The position numbers were made by a program, and so were the translations under genes. 64,000 nt of DNA from JAJFUI01 sp039698035 (GTDB lineage: Bacteria > Planctomycetota > Planctomycetia > Pirellulales > Thermoguttaceae). The number at the start of each line of letters is the position of its first letter. Position 1 is the first letter of the stretch. The notes below the pieces were generated by a model that did not search any database, was not told where the DNA came from, and saw only the letters and a program-made list of their open reading frames with translations. This document shows, piece after piece, positions 16,925-25,196 of the stretch. The stretch spans positions 1 through 64,000 of the forward strand of contig JBDKSW010000019.1 in NCBI GenBank assembly GCA_039698035.1, given 5' to 3'.

Positions 16925-17499
16925 AACGATTCGCTTTCAGCGGCCAGCGATCCTTCTCGTCGAGCCCTTCCGGCAACCAGCGAAGCAGGGCGCCGGCGTT
17001 TCCGACCACGGCTTTCGCCCGGCTGCCAGATGCTCACTCCAGCGATGAATCGTCGTTTTTCCGAGGAATTCCAGCTCGCCGACAGCACATAAGAAACATT
17101 ATCGGACGTTGCAGAGGTCGCCGTCACGCCGCATCTGATGACAAGATGCCCGGCTGAAAGCACGCGATCCATCGGCCGCCGACCGCCACGCGATGATCGC
17201 AACTCGGCCACCCCGCGGCGAATCTCGCTGACCGCGGCCGACTTCAAAACTCCTCCGGCCGTCGCGCTCTGGTTCAAGCAGCCGCGGCCAGGTCCGCTCG
17301 ATTTGTGTGACCGCAGGGGCTGTCACGCGATATCAGCCTCGGACCGATGCGCTGAGGAACGGTCGGCAGGGCGGTCGGCGTCAGAATCGCCGCATCTGTT
17401 GCCCTCGTGCGGGAGAGAGGTCAAAAGGCCAGGCACGGGGAGGCCCGCATGGCGATCGTCCCCGACCGTACGCCTTTTGGCAGAACGGGGCCGTCCGCC
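16925..17499. other. 575-base gap without a recognisable gene
   Basis: Between cvpA-like and accA I see no convincing coding frame, RNA gene or terminator. Open frames here lack start signals and codon pattern. It may be a decayed gene or a regulatory spacer. Confidence 0.4.
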
Positions 17500-18516
17500 T
17501 CAATCGGCGTGTCCGGCTTCGCACATCACATCGGCGGAAGCCTGCTCGTCGCCCACGCCTTCGAGAAACACGCCCATTCGGCGAAACCGCTGATAGCGCT
17601 CCTTGACAAGCTGCTCGACAGGCTTGGCGACCAGTTCACGCAGGGCGCCGCGCAGATAGAGCTTCAGCCGGTTCGCCATCAAATGGTGATCGCGGTGCGC
17701 GCCGCCGAGAGGTTCGGAGATGACGGCATCGACAATACCAAGCCCCGGGAGATCCTTCGACGTCATCTTGAGCGCCTCGGCCGCCTTTTCCTTGAACGTG
17801 TGGCTCTTCCAGAGAATCCCGGCGCAGCCCTCGGGGCTAATGACCGAATAGTAGGCGTGTTCGAGCATGGCCACGCGGTCCCCGACGCCAATGCCCAACG
17901 CGCCGCCAGAGCCGCCCTCGCCGATGACCACGCAAACGATGGGGGTCGGCAGCACGGACATCAGGGCCATCGATTCGGCGATGACCTGGGCCTGACCGCG
18001 TTCCTCGGCGCCGATGCCCGGATACGCGCCGCCCGTGTCGATCAGACAGATGATCGGGTTATGGAACTTGGCCGCCAGCCGCATCTTGGCCATCGCCTTG
18101 CGGTAGCCTTCGGGATGCGCGTAGCCATAGTTGCAGAGGTTGCGCTCCTTGAGCGTCTTGCCTTTCTGATGGCCCACGACGAGCACCTTGTAGGCGTCCA
18201 GTTTCGCCCAGCCGGTACGAATCGCCCGATCGTCGCCAAAACACTTGTCGCCGTGCAGTTCGACAAACTCCTCGAAGACTAATTCCAGGTAGTCGGTCGT
18301 CATCGGCCGGTCCGGGTGTCGCGCCACCTCGACCGTCTCCCACGGCTTCAGATTGCCGTAGATCCGCTTGATCGTCTCGACCAGTTCGCGGCGCCGCTGG
18401 CGAATCTCGCCGCGAACCTCGGGCGTCGGCTCCGTCTTCTTTTCGAGCTTCTCGAGCCGGGCCTCTAATTCGTAAATTGGCCGTTCAAACGATAATCGGT
18501 AGTCACTGGCTGGCAT
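17500..18516 (-). CDS. accA: Acetyl-CoA carboxylase carboxyltransferase subunit alpha
   Basis: AccA forms the carboxyltransferase with AccD and makes malonyl-CoA for fatty acid synthesis. The 338-residue protein has an N-terminal helical part (LEARLEKLEKK), the conserved ELHGDKCFGDDRAI, GHQKGK, NPIICLIDTGGAYPGIGAEERGQ and the oxyanion-hole region GEGGSGGALGIGVGD, then SVISPEGCAGILWK. It is slightly longer than E. coli AccA (319). The ATG at 18516 is preferred over an upstream GTG at 18540, neither having a strong ribosome site. accD is not nearby, as is common. Confidence 0.96.
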   Translation of the reverse strand: MPASDYRLSFERPIYELEARLEKLEKKTEPTPEVRGEIRQRRRELVETIKRIYGNLKPWETVEVARHPDRPMTTDYLELVFEEFVELHGDKCFGDDRAIRTGWAKLDAYKVLVVGHQKGKTLKERNLCNYGYAHPEGYRKAMAKMRLAAKFHNPIICLIDTGGAYPGIGAEERGQAQVIAESMALMSVLPTPIVCVVIGEGGSGGALGIGVGDRVAMLEHAYYSVISPEGCAGILWKSHTFKEKAAEALKMTSKDLPGLGIVDAVISEPLGGAHRDHHLMANRLKLYLRGALRELVAKPVEQLVKERYQRFRRMGVFLEGVGDEQASADVMCEAGHAD

Positions 18517-18664
18517 AATGTCTTCGTCTCTCGTGTTCACCCAATCGCGTGTCGCGGCGCCCCGAACCTCGAGCGGCCCAGCCGGACGCGACTTGCACTA
18601 GCGCCGCGGAACGCCGTTGGCCACCCCAGGCAAGACCGCGCCGCCGAAGGCCAACCTCCGACGC

Positions 18665-19585
18665 TCATCGGGCCGGAGTCGGATTCCGCCGGAAGACTCG
18701 TATCATACGAAATTCCGCAAGAAAATCATCCACAGTCTTGGGGCGTCCCTCGGCTTTTTTCGAGAGGCAACGACGCAGCAGTTGCCCCAGTTCGGGGGTG
18801 ACGTTTCGATTTAGCCCCTCTAGCGATGGGGGCGTCGAACGCAAGTGCTTTGTCAAGAGCTCGTTCGCGCTGGTCCCCGTGAACGGCGGCTTCCCGGACA
18901 AGATCTCGTGAACCATGCATGCAAAACTGTAGAGGTCGGCCCGCCCGTCGATCGGCTCACCCCGAATCTGCTCGGGCGAGATGTAGCTTTTCGTCCCCTG
19001 TGGCTTGGACTTCCGGGCGAAAAGACGCGCCATCCCGCGGACCGGTCGCTTGGCCAACCCAAAGTCGATCATCTTGACTTCCCCCTCGTCGGAAACGAGA
19101 AAGTTGTCCGGCTTCACGTCGCAATGCACCCAGCCGGCCGCATGAAAATGGCTCAGAGCCAAGGCGGCCTGCTCGATCACCTTCGACGCAAACGGCGCAA
19201 GCTGATCCACCCCGATCGCCAGCAAACGCTGTTTGAGATTCGAGTGCGGAAACCACTCCATGGCAAAATGCGGCTGCCGCGCGTCCCAGGCCGACCCGTA
19301 AATCTCGATGATGTTCGGGTGCTGGATCTTGATGCCAACGTCGTACTCGCGACGCAAAAACCGCACCTCTTCGCGGTTGACGTGCTCCATGTCGAGCAGG
19401 GTCTTCAGTCCGACGATCCGCTGGTGCGCATCATCATACGCCTGCCAAATCACGCTGACGTGCCCCGTATGCACGACATTCAGCAGCCGGTAACAACCGA
19501 TATAGCCCGGAGCGCCTCGCGCCACGATGAGTCTCTGCTTGGGAACATGCGCGACCGGGGCGGCCGCTCTGCCGAATCTGCCCAC
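18665..19585 (-). CDS. Soluble Hanks-type serine/threonine protein kinase
   Basis: A 306-residue protein that is almost only a kinase domain. Visible elements are the ATP-anchoring Lys61 in GLKTL, the catalytic loop HCDVKPDN (154-161; Asp156, Lys158, Asn161) with Cys in place of Arg before the Asp, DFGLAK at 174-179, and SPEQ in place of APE. The glycine loop is degenerate (HTGHVSVIW). It is therefore a non-RD kinase that may not need activation-loop phosphorylation. There is no membrane helix or PASTA region. The GTG start lies 11 bases after the stop of the glycosyltransferase gene, so the two are likely co-transcribed. Confidence 0.9.
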   Translation of the reverse strand: MGRFGRAAAPVAHVPKQRLIVARGAPGYIGCYRLLNVVHTGHVSVIWQAYDDAHQRIVGLKTLLDMEHVNREEVRFLRREYDVGIKIQHPNIIEIYGSAWDARQPHFAMEWFPHSNLKQRLLAIGVDQLAPFASKVIEQAALALSHFHAAGWVHCDVKPDNFLVSDEGEVKMIDFGLAKRPVRGMARLFARKSKPQGTKSYISPEQIRGEPIDGRADLYSFACMVHEILSGKPPFTGTSANELLTKHLRSTPPSLEGLNRNVTPELGQLLRRCLSKKAEGRPKTVDDFLAEFRMIRVFRRNPTPAR

Positions 19586-19596
19586 AGCTAACCAGT

Positions 19597-20802
19597 TTAA
19601 CTGAGCCCGCCAAGCGAGGCAACCTTGGCCAGTAGATCGACGTAAAGCTGCCTGAGCCGGGCCGTCATCTGCTCGTGGCGAAATACCTCGGTAAACCGCC
19701 GGCGACCGTCCCGGCCAAGGCGGTCGCGCAGAGCCGCATCGCCCGCCAATTGCTCGATCCCGGCGGCCAGGCCGGCCACATCGCGGGGCGGCACCAGGAT
19801 GCCGGTCTCGCCCGGAATCACGACCTCCCGAGCGCCGTCCACGTCGTAACTAATCACCGGTTTCCCGGCGATCAATCCTTGCGGCAAGACCCTGGCCAGC
19901 CCCTCGCGCAGACTCGCATGGACGACCATATCCATGGCGCCGATCAGCTCTGGAATCCGCTCGGGCGGCACCAGTCCGGTGAACTGGAAATGCTGCGTCA
20001 GCCCGGCCGACGCGATCTGTCGCTCCAGCCGCTCGCGGAAAATGCCGTCCCCGACAAACAGAAACCGAATGTTCTTCGCAGGGCCGGTGGAGTGGGCATT
20101 CCGCCCGCCAACCACCCGGCGCGCCGCCTCGATGACATCGTCATGCCCCTTGAGCTTGAACAGCCGCGCGATCTTGCCGACGACAATGTCATCCGGCCCG
20201 TAGCCCAACTGTCGGCGCACTTGCTCGCGACGTTCATGGGCGTGCAGAAACGGATCGACCTCCATGCCGCTATAAACCGTGGTGAACTTTGCCCGCGGCG
20301 CAATCCGAGCGGAGACCATAAGCTCCGTCATGGCATCGGCCACGCTCACCAGCGCGTGACACCGCTTCGACGCCCACCGCTCGCAGACCTGGAAGAACCA
20401 GCGAGCCCCCCTGCCCTGCCACGGATGGAATGGTGCGCCGTGAACCGTGTGGACGATGGCCGGCACACCGAGCGACCACGCGGCCGGTCGGCCCAGCATC
20501 CCGCCCTTGGCGCTGTGCGTATGCACGACGTCAGGCCGAAATCGCCGCAGCGCAGCCTTGATCCGCCAATAGCTCACCCCGTCGCGCCACGGATGGATGG
20601 GCCGCCGCAGGGCGTCGATGATTTCGACCGGCACGCCCCCTGCCCTCGCCCGCTCCAACAGACTCCCTTCGGGTCCCAACGGCGGTCCCGTGATCAGCAG
20701 CACGTCGTCGCCGTGCCGGCGTATCAGGTCCTCGCAACAGAGCAGGGTGTTTTCCTGCGCCCCGCCAAGAATCATTCGCGTGATGATGTGAGCAATTCGC
20801 AT
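19597..20802 (-). CDS. GT4-family glycosyltransferase
   Basis: The 401-residue protein has the GT-B fold of family 4: an N-terminal RIAHIITRMILGGAQENTL loop that binds the acceptor, HTHSAKGG and HTVHGAPFHPW in the first domain, and in the C-terminal nucleotide-sugar domain GKIARLFKLKGHDD, FVGDG, FTGLVPPERIPEL and the E-x7-E region around SLREGLARVLPQG. It probably adds a sugar to a cell-surface or lipid acceptor. FHPW is followed by QGRG, encoded by a GGGCAG repeat copy. A good promoter lies upstream, and the Ser/Thr kinase gene follows after 11 bases. Confidence 0.9.
   Translation of the reverse strand: MRIAHIITRMILGGAQENTLLCCEDLIRRHGDDVLLITGPPLGPEGSLLERARAGGVPVEIIDALRRPIHPWRDGVSYWRIKAALRRFRPDVVHTHSAKGGMLGRPAAWSLGVPAIVHTVHGAPFHPWQGRGARWFFQVCERWASKRCHALVSVADAMTELMVSARIAPRAKFTTVYSGMEVDPFLHAHERREQVRRQLGYGPDDIVVGKIARLFKLKGHDDVIEAARRVVGGRNAHSTGPAKNIRFLFVGDGIFRERLERQIASAGLTQHFQFTGLVPPERIPELIGAMDMVVHASLREGLARVLPQGLIAGKPVISYDVDGAREVVIPGETGILVPPRDVAGLAAGIEQLAGDAALRDRLGRDGRRRFTEVFRHEQMTARLRQLYVDLLAKVASLGGLS
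20406..20420 (-). repeat. GGGCAG repeat inside the GT4 gene
   Basis: The sense strand reads GGCAGGGCAGGGGGG and encodes QGRG within the first GT domain. Confidence 0.65.
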
Positions 20803-20865
20803 GACCACGCCCGCATGTGCGGCGGGCGACCTGTGGAAACCGAGCGGCAAGGGTGCAACCGTGCC

Positions 20866-20894
20866 AGAATAAGGTCTCTGGGGGCGAACGTCAA
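20866..20894 (-). promoter_or_regulatory. Strong promoter of the GT4-kinase operon
   Basis: Minus-strand TTGACG (20894-20889), 17 bases and TATTCT (20871-20866). The leader would be about 57 nt. Confidence 0.7.
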
Positions 20895-20977
20895 GAAACG
20901 CTCAGGCCGACCGCAAATCGGCGATCGGCCCGTGCCCCGGCAGTTCGTTTGGCGTCAGCGCGAGCGTTCCCGCGTTA

Positions 20978-21415
20978 TTACTTCACGACTTTGTTCTGCG
21001 TGTTGGTCTTGGGCCAAGTTTTAGGCGACGTGCTCGACCGCGACGACTTCCAATACGTTTTTGGCAAGCAGGCCTGCTCGGAAACATGCTGCCGCGGCAC
21101 GAAACCGGCCACGATGGTCTCCACCGTGATCAACTGGTTGTACTTCGCTTCCAGCAACACGCCGATCATGCAGATGCCGGCGCAAATGACCATGGTCCCG
21201 GCCCACGAGCGAAGCGCCCGTTGCTTCGACGTTTCTTTCTTCTCGTATTGCGAATAGAGCCCGATCAACGCCGTCTTGATGTTGTTCCAAGCCACGGTCT
21301 CGCCGGTCGTCGTCTCGGTCCGCGCCGACTTCGAGAACGTCGCCAGCCAGTAGCACACCAGTCCCACAAAAATGGAGATCGCAACACCCAGACAGAACAG
21401 TGTGGCAGCAAACAT
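20978..21415 (-). CDS. Small two-helix membrane protein of unknown function
   Basis: The 145-residue protein has hydrophobic helices near residues 4-26 and 70-90, a charged middle loop (SQYEKKETSKQ) and a basic, Ser/Thr-rich tail. I do not recognise a family. The gene is supported by a strong AAGGAGAGGGA site before the ATG, and by its codon pattern. It stands between grpB-like and the glycosyltransferase gene on the same strand but is separated by the latter's promoter. Confidence 0.65.
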   Translation of the reverse strand: MFAATLFCLGVAISIFVGLVCYWLATFSKSARTETTTGETVAWNNIKTALIGLYSQYEKKETSKQRALRSWAGTMVICAGICMIGVLLEAKYNQLITVETIVAGFVPRQHVSEQACLPKTYWKSSRSSTSPKTWPKTNTQNKVVK

Positions 21416-21660
21416 TGGTCCCTCTCCTTGATAGGCGGTTGGTTTTTTCTGGCGAGCGCATGTCCCCGCTGTGCCAACGATAGGTCATCCCAAACGTCTC
21501 ACTCCTCGGCGCGGTTGCGAAAATGTCGCCTTCCTTCGCATGATCCGACACGGCCCTGCGGGCCGGGTGCGAACGTGGCGGTTGCCCGGATTGCGCGGGC
21601 CGAGCCCGCCGCCCTCGCCGTTTTTGAGTGATGGCAGCAGGAGCAAGCGCGCTCCGCAGA

Positions 21661-22275
21661 TCAGTTGCCCGAATCGGCCGACGACGGCTCGCCCCGGGCG
21701 CGTTTTGCCTGCTCGGTCACCGTCGTGATGAACTCGGCCTTCGCCTTCGTGTAGCCAACGCGATCGTTTGCGTATTGCCGGGCCAGCCCGATCTTAAGCG
21801 TCGCATACGCCCGAGCCGCTTCAGCGTGCTCGACAAGATAGTCTCGAAACAGAATCGCGTCCCAGTGCGGAAACGAACACTCGACCATGTGCAAATGGTG
21901 GGTGCGAACGCCTAGCGCGTCTCGCTTGATCAACCACGCATACCAGGGCACACCATCCTCGCCCCAGCCAGGCCGCCAAAAATACTCGTAGCCCTGCCGC
22001 TCCAAGATCGGCACGACTCTCTTCCGAGTCTCCTTCAGGCTCACAACCTCGACCAACATGTCGATGATCGGCTTGGCGGCCATCCCCGGGATGGCCGTGC
22101 TGCCGAAATGCTCGATCCGCCGAATCAATCCACCAGGCAGACACGCCTCCAGGTGCTCCTTTTCACGCCAAAACGATTCCGGCCAGTCCGGGTCGTAGGG
22201 AACGACTGCAACCGCTTCGCGCACCACTCGGGCGATTCGCTCTTCGAGCGTTTCGTTGCAACGTGGGTCGTTCAA
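21661..22275 (-). CDS. GrpB/UPF0157 family nucleotidyltransferase-fold protein
   Basis: The 204-residue protein matches GrpB: VVPYDPDWPESFWREKEHL, then RIEHFGSTAIPGMAAKPIIDMLVEV, which is the GS-x9-DxD-like nucleotidyltransferase core, and RTHHLHMVE further on. The family is related to the nucleotidyltransferase fold but has no firm function in bacteria. The likely start is TTG at 22275, whose last two bases overlap the TGA of truA (TTGA), with GAGGGTC in good position. The frame is open far upstream across truA, but that part lacks homology. Confidence 0.82.
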   Translation of the reverse strand: MNDPRCNETLEERIARVVREAVAVVPYDPDWPESFWREKEHLEACLPGGLIRRIEHFGSTAIPGMAAKPIIDMLVEVVSLKETRKRVVPILERQGYEYFWRPGWGEDGVPWYAWLIKRDALGVRTHHLHMVECSFPHWDAILFRDYLVEHAEAARAYATLKIGLARQYANDRVGYTKAKAEFITTVTEQAKRARGEPSSADSGN

Positions 22276-23033
22276 TATTCGACCCTCAGAAGCGAGAGGC
22301 CCTGGGGCGGCGCGGTCGGTCCAGCCGCTCGGCGATTCATCGCCTGCAGCACGTCGCCCGGCCATTCGACCGGCCGTCGGCCGCGTCCCACCTCGACCAG
22401 CGTGCCCACGATCGCCCGCACCATGTTGTACAAGAACCCGTCGGCCTCGACCTCGATCGTGATGTGGTCTTCGAGATCCGCGAGCCCCCCTGCCCTGCCC
22501 CGCTCGACGGAAATCGCGAAGACAGTCCGCACACTCGTGGCCCGTTCCGCGCCGGATGTCTCGAAGCTGCGGAAGTCGTGCGTTCCGAGCAGCGACACCG
22601 CGGCCCGCTGCATTGCCTCGGCATCGAGTCGCCCATGGACGTAGTGCCACGTGTAGCGGCGGCCGAACACGTCCCGCACCGGCCCATCGTGAATCACGTA
22701 GCGGTAGCGTTTCCGCACGACATGGCTGATCGCGTGAAACCCGTCCGGCGCTTCCTCAACTTGCAGAACGGCAATGTCCTCGGGCAGGTTTGCGTTGAGC
22801 GCTCGCCGCAACACGTCCAGCGGCAGCGTCGAGTCGGTTTGAAAGCCGACGACTTGCGCCAAGGCGTGAACCCCCGCGTCGGTCCGACCGCTGGCCAGCA
22901 CGCGGATCTGCTCGCGCGTCACGGTTGCCAGGGCCGCTTCGAGCGTCTGCTGCACGGTCGGCCGATCCGGCTGAAACTGCCAGCCGGCGTAGTCCGTCCC
23001 ATCGTAGGCGATTGTGATTTTCAGAGTGCGCAC
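22272..23033 (-). CDS. truA: tRNA pseudouridine(38-40) synthase
   Basis: TruA makes pseudouridine at positions 38-40 of tRNA anticodon arms. The 253-residue protein shows YDGTDYAGWQ at the N-terminus, the catalytic Asp in GRTDAGVHA, LNANLPEDIAV, the RKRYRYVI strand, HDFRSFETSG and the C-terminal DGFLYNMVRAIVGTLVEVG. The insertion ERGRAGG before LADLEDH is encoded by a GGGCAG repeat copy in a loop that is variable in the family. The GTG start is preceded by TACACT only six bases away, consistent with a leaderless mRNA. The stop overlaps the grpB-like start. Confidence 0.95.
   Translation of the reverse strand: MRTLKITIAYDGTDYAGWQFQPDRPTVQQTLEAALATVTREQIRVLASGRTDAGVHALAQVVGFQTDSTLPLDVLRRALNANLPEDIAVLQVEEAPDGFHAISHVVRKRYRYVIHDGPVRDVFGRRYTWHYVHGRLDAEAMQRAAVSLLGTHDFRSFETSGAERATSVRTVFAISVERGRAGGLADLEDHITIEVEADGFLYNMVRAIVGTLVEVGRGRRPVEWPGDVLQAMNRRAAGPTAPPQGLSLLRVEY
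22485..22501 (-). repeat. GGGCAG repeat inside truA
   Basis: The sense strand GGGGCAGGGCAGGGGGG encodes GRAGG in a variable loop. Confidence 0.7.
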
Positions 23034-23039
23034 GAACTG

Positions 23040-23045
23040 AGTGTA
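23040..23045 (-). promoter_or_regulatory. Possible -10 of leaderless truA transcript
   Basis: TACACT ends six bases before the GTG; the -35 region (TTTTCG at 17 bases) is weak. No Shine-Dalgarno is present. Confidence 0.4.
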
Positions 23046-23127
23046 ACGTGTCGCCGGCCCGCCGAAAAGCGATTTATTGGGTTATGCCCGGAGAACCGCG
23101 AAGCCGCCGCAAGGTGTCAGGCCAAGG

Positions 23128-24900
23128 CTACGCCTCGCCGTACGTTTCCACCCGGCGAGCGACCTCCAAGACATCGGCGACCACGGCCTCGGCGGTTGGC
23201 CACCGCCCGGCGCCCTTCCCTCGCAGCAATTCCCGTTCGCCGTCCGCCCAGCAGATCTCGGCCGCGTTGCCCTCGGCCATCACCTGGGCCAGCGGATCCT
23301 CCGCATCGAGCCGACAAAGACGGACCGCCCCGGTCAGCCGGCCATCGCAAGCGTCGATCGACGCGACATGACGCAACACCTCGCCGTTGCCTCGCGATCC
23401 GAAAGCCGCCGCAACGGCGTCCGGCGTCAGCGGTTCCCTGCAAACCTGCGAGGCCGGAAGCTGAACGCCGCCCAGCGTGTCGGCCACGACGGCCAGTTTG
23501 TCGGCCGCGTCCAGCCCGCCCAAGTCGCGTGTCGGATCTGCTTCGGCGAAGCCCAGCGACTGGGCCTGGCGCACGGCCTCGGCCAGCGTGTCGCCCCGGG
23601 CGATCCGGTCCAGCACGTAGTTTGTCGTCCCGTTGAGCACCGCGCGAAGCGACCGGACGCCACGGCCCGGCTGCGATTCAAGCCGTTCCAGCAGCGGCAT
23701 GCTTCCGCCCACCGCTGCCGAGTGCCGCAGCATCCGATTTCCCTTCCGCGCCAGCGCCCGCAGGCTCGCCCCGTGTTCGGCCAACAAGGCCTTGTTCGCC
23801 GTCACCACGTGGGCGCCCGACGTCAGTGCGGCCACGACCGCGCGATGCGCCACGTCGACGCCGCCCAACAGTTCGATCACCAAGTCCGTGCCCTCCGAGG
23901 CGGCGGCCACCGGATCGGCCGACAACAACGACGCCGGCACGTCCTGGCCCGCCCGGAGCGCCGCCACGCGAACGACGCTCACGAATGGCTCCAGTTGGCC
24001 AAGCAACTCGTAAACGCCGCCGCCCACGGTGCCACAACCCAACAGCGCGACGCGCAGCGGACGCGTCGCCACGTGTCTCGGCTCGAACACGGCGGGCCCG
24101 CGCCCGATCCGGGTCGGCTCGCAACCGTTCAAGCGTCCCAACTCGAACTCGATCGAACGTTCCGCGGCAAATCGCACGGCCTTGTGTTGCACGATCGAGC
24201 CGTCAGTGCTCAGCGCATCGGCCCACGTCGCCACGCGGTAGCGCTGCGGCCTGGGGCCCGGCTTGGCCGGATCGCGGTCATACAGCCCGTCCACGTCCTT
24301 CACCAACCGGCAGCGGACGGCCCCCAGCCGATCGGCGAGGAACAGGGCTGTCAAATCCGAGCCGCCGCGTCCCAGCAAGCATGGTCTCCCGTCGGCATGC
24401 TGCGCGATGAACCCCGGCACGACCACCACACCCGCTTGATCGAGCAATTGCCGCAGCGCCGCATCGTCCACGGCGACGGGCGACGCATCCAGCGATGGCC
24501 CTTCGGCTTCCAACCCGATCGCCCCGGTGGTCACCGCGGCGGACGGGACCCCTGCCCTGTCCAGATGCAGCCCCAACAGCGCGGCGCTCTGTGTCTCGCC
24601 CGTCGAGACCACGGCCGCCACGGACGCGGGCGACGGCCGGTCCGTCAACCGATGGCATCGCTTGATGAGTTTGTCCGTCACGCCGGCCATCGCCGAAACG
24701 ACGGCCAAGACCGGATGGCCCTGCCGGCGCCAGCGGTAAATTTCGTGGACGGCCAGCCGCAACGTCCATTCGTTGGTCAGGATCGACCCGCCAAACTTCA
24801 GGACGACCAAGGGGCTGCTGCCGGCAGCGGGCTCGTCGCAACTCTTCTGACTTGGAAACGGACGCGCCTGGGCGCCCGACGAAACGCTCGCACTGGACAT
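23128..24900 (-). CDS. Bifunctional aspartokinase-homoserine dehydrogenase lacking ACT domains
   Basis: This 590-residue fusion should phosphorylate aspartate and reduce aspartate semialdehyde to homoserine. Kinase motifs are LKFGGS (34-39), VVSAMAGVTDKL (68-79), STGE (99-102) and GRGGSDLTA (177-185). The dehydrogenase begins about residue 280 with the NAD(P) loop GCGTVGGGV (288-296), then TANKALL, the LNGTTNYVLD substrate segment and DLGGLDAADKL with its catalytic Lys. Only about 25 residues separate the two halves, whereas ThrA and MetL (about 810-820) carry two ACT domains there, and no C-terminal ACT follows. Feedback control by threonine or lysine is thus not expected through ACT binding. 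GAGGAG precedes the ATG. A candidate GGGCAG copy encodes DRAGV near 114-118. Confidence 0.92.
   Translation of the reverse strand: MSSASVSSGAQARPFPSQKSCDEPAAGSSPLVVLKFGGSILTNEWTLRLAVHEIYRWRRQGHPVLAVVSAMAGVTDKLIKRCHRLTDRPSPASVAAVVSTGETQSAALLGLHLDRAGVPSAAVTTGAIGLEAEGPSLDASPVAVDDAALRQLLDQAGVVVVPGFIAQHADGRPCLLGRGGSDLTALFLADRLGAVRCRLVKDVDGLYDRDPAKPGPRPQRYRVATWADALSTDGSIVQHKAVRFAAERSIEFELGRLNGCEPTRIGRGPAVFEPRHVATRPLRVALLGCGTVGGGVYELLGQLEPFVSVVRVAALRAGQDVPASLLSADPVAAASEGTDLVIELLGGVDVAHRAVVAALTSGAHVVTANKALLAEHGASLRALARKGNRMLRHSAAVGGSMPLLERLESQPGRGVRSLRAVLNGTTNYVLDRIARGDTLAEAVRQAQSLGFAEADPTRDLGGLDAADKLAVVADTLGGVQLPASQVCREPLTPDAVAAAFGSRGNGEVLRHVASIDACDGRLTGAVRLCRLDAEDPLAQVMAEGNAAEICWADGERELLRGKGAGRWPTAEAVVADVLEVARRVETYGEA
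24549..24562 (-). repeat. GGGCAG-like repeat in the AK-HSD gene
   Basis: The sense strand GGACAGGGCAGGGG encodes DRAG. It could be ordinary coding sequence, so this copy is less certain. Confidence 0.45.
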
Positions 24901-25113
24901 GCCGTGATTCTCCTCGACGGCATCAAGAGCGCCCCAAACGCCGGGGTGAGAGACAGCGACCGTCGCTGTCCTTTTGACGAAGCCCGCCACGATGGCAGTT
25001 CCGCCCGCATCGCACCCTGTCACAGGGTTGGCTCGGCACCGCGGAAGCCCCCCTAGAGCGAGGCTGCTCGGTTGCCGCCCAGGCCGCGCAGGCGGCCTAG
25101 GACTCTTGATGCA
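24901..25113 (-). promoter_or_regulatory. Structured 5' leader of the AK-HSD gene
   Basis: The predicted transcript has about 213 untranslated nt with three perfect hairpins: AGGCCGC/GCGGCCT (25081-25098), ACCCTG/CAGGGT (25014-25028) and GACAGCGAC/GTCGCTGTC (24952-24970). I see no lysine-riboswitch consensus, and no Thr/Ile-rich leader peptide. The frame stays open in register with the gene, so a longer N-terminus cannot be wholly excluded. Confidence 0.45.
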
Positions 25114-25119
25114 GTTTTG

Positions 25120-25149
25120 ATTCTAGCCCGCAGCGGCCGCTCGGGTCAA
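25120..25149 (-). promoter_or_regulatory. Promoter of the AK-HSD gene
   Basis: Minus-strand TTGACC (25149-25144), 18 bases and TAGAAT (25125-25120). Both hexamers match consensus at five of six positions. Confidence 0.65.
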
Positions 25150-25196
25150 GCCGTTTGCCTGGGAAAAACCGGACGGCTTGGAGTGATCGGCCGCCA

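Noticed and set aside
17407..18282. Plus-strand frame opposite accA
   Set aside because: It is the complement of the conserved accA sequence, and no start signal is seen.
24901..25113. Lysine riboswitch or Thr/Ile leader peptide before the AK-HSD gene
   Set aside because: No lysine-riboswitch conserved core is visible and no short frame is rich in Thr or Ile codons. The hairpins remain unexplained.
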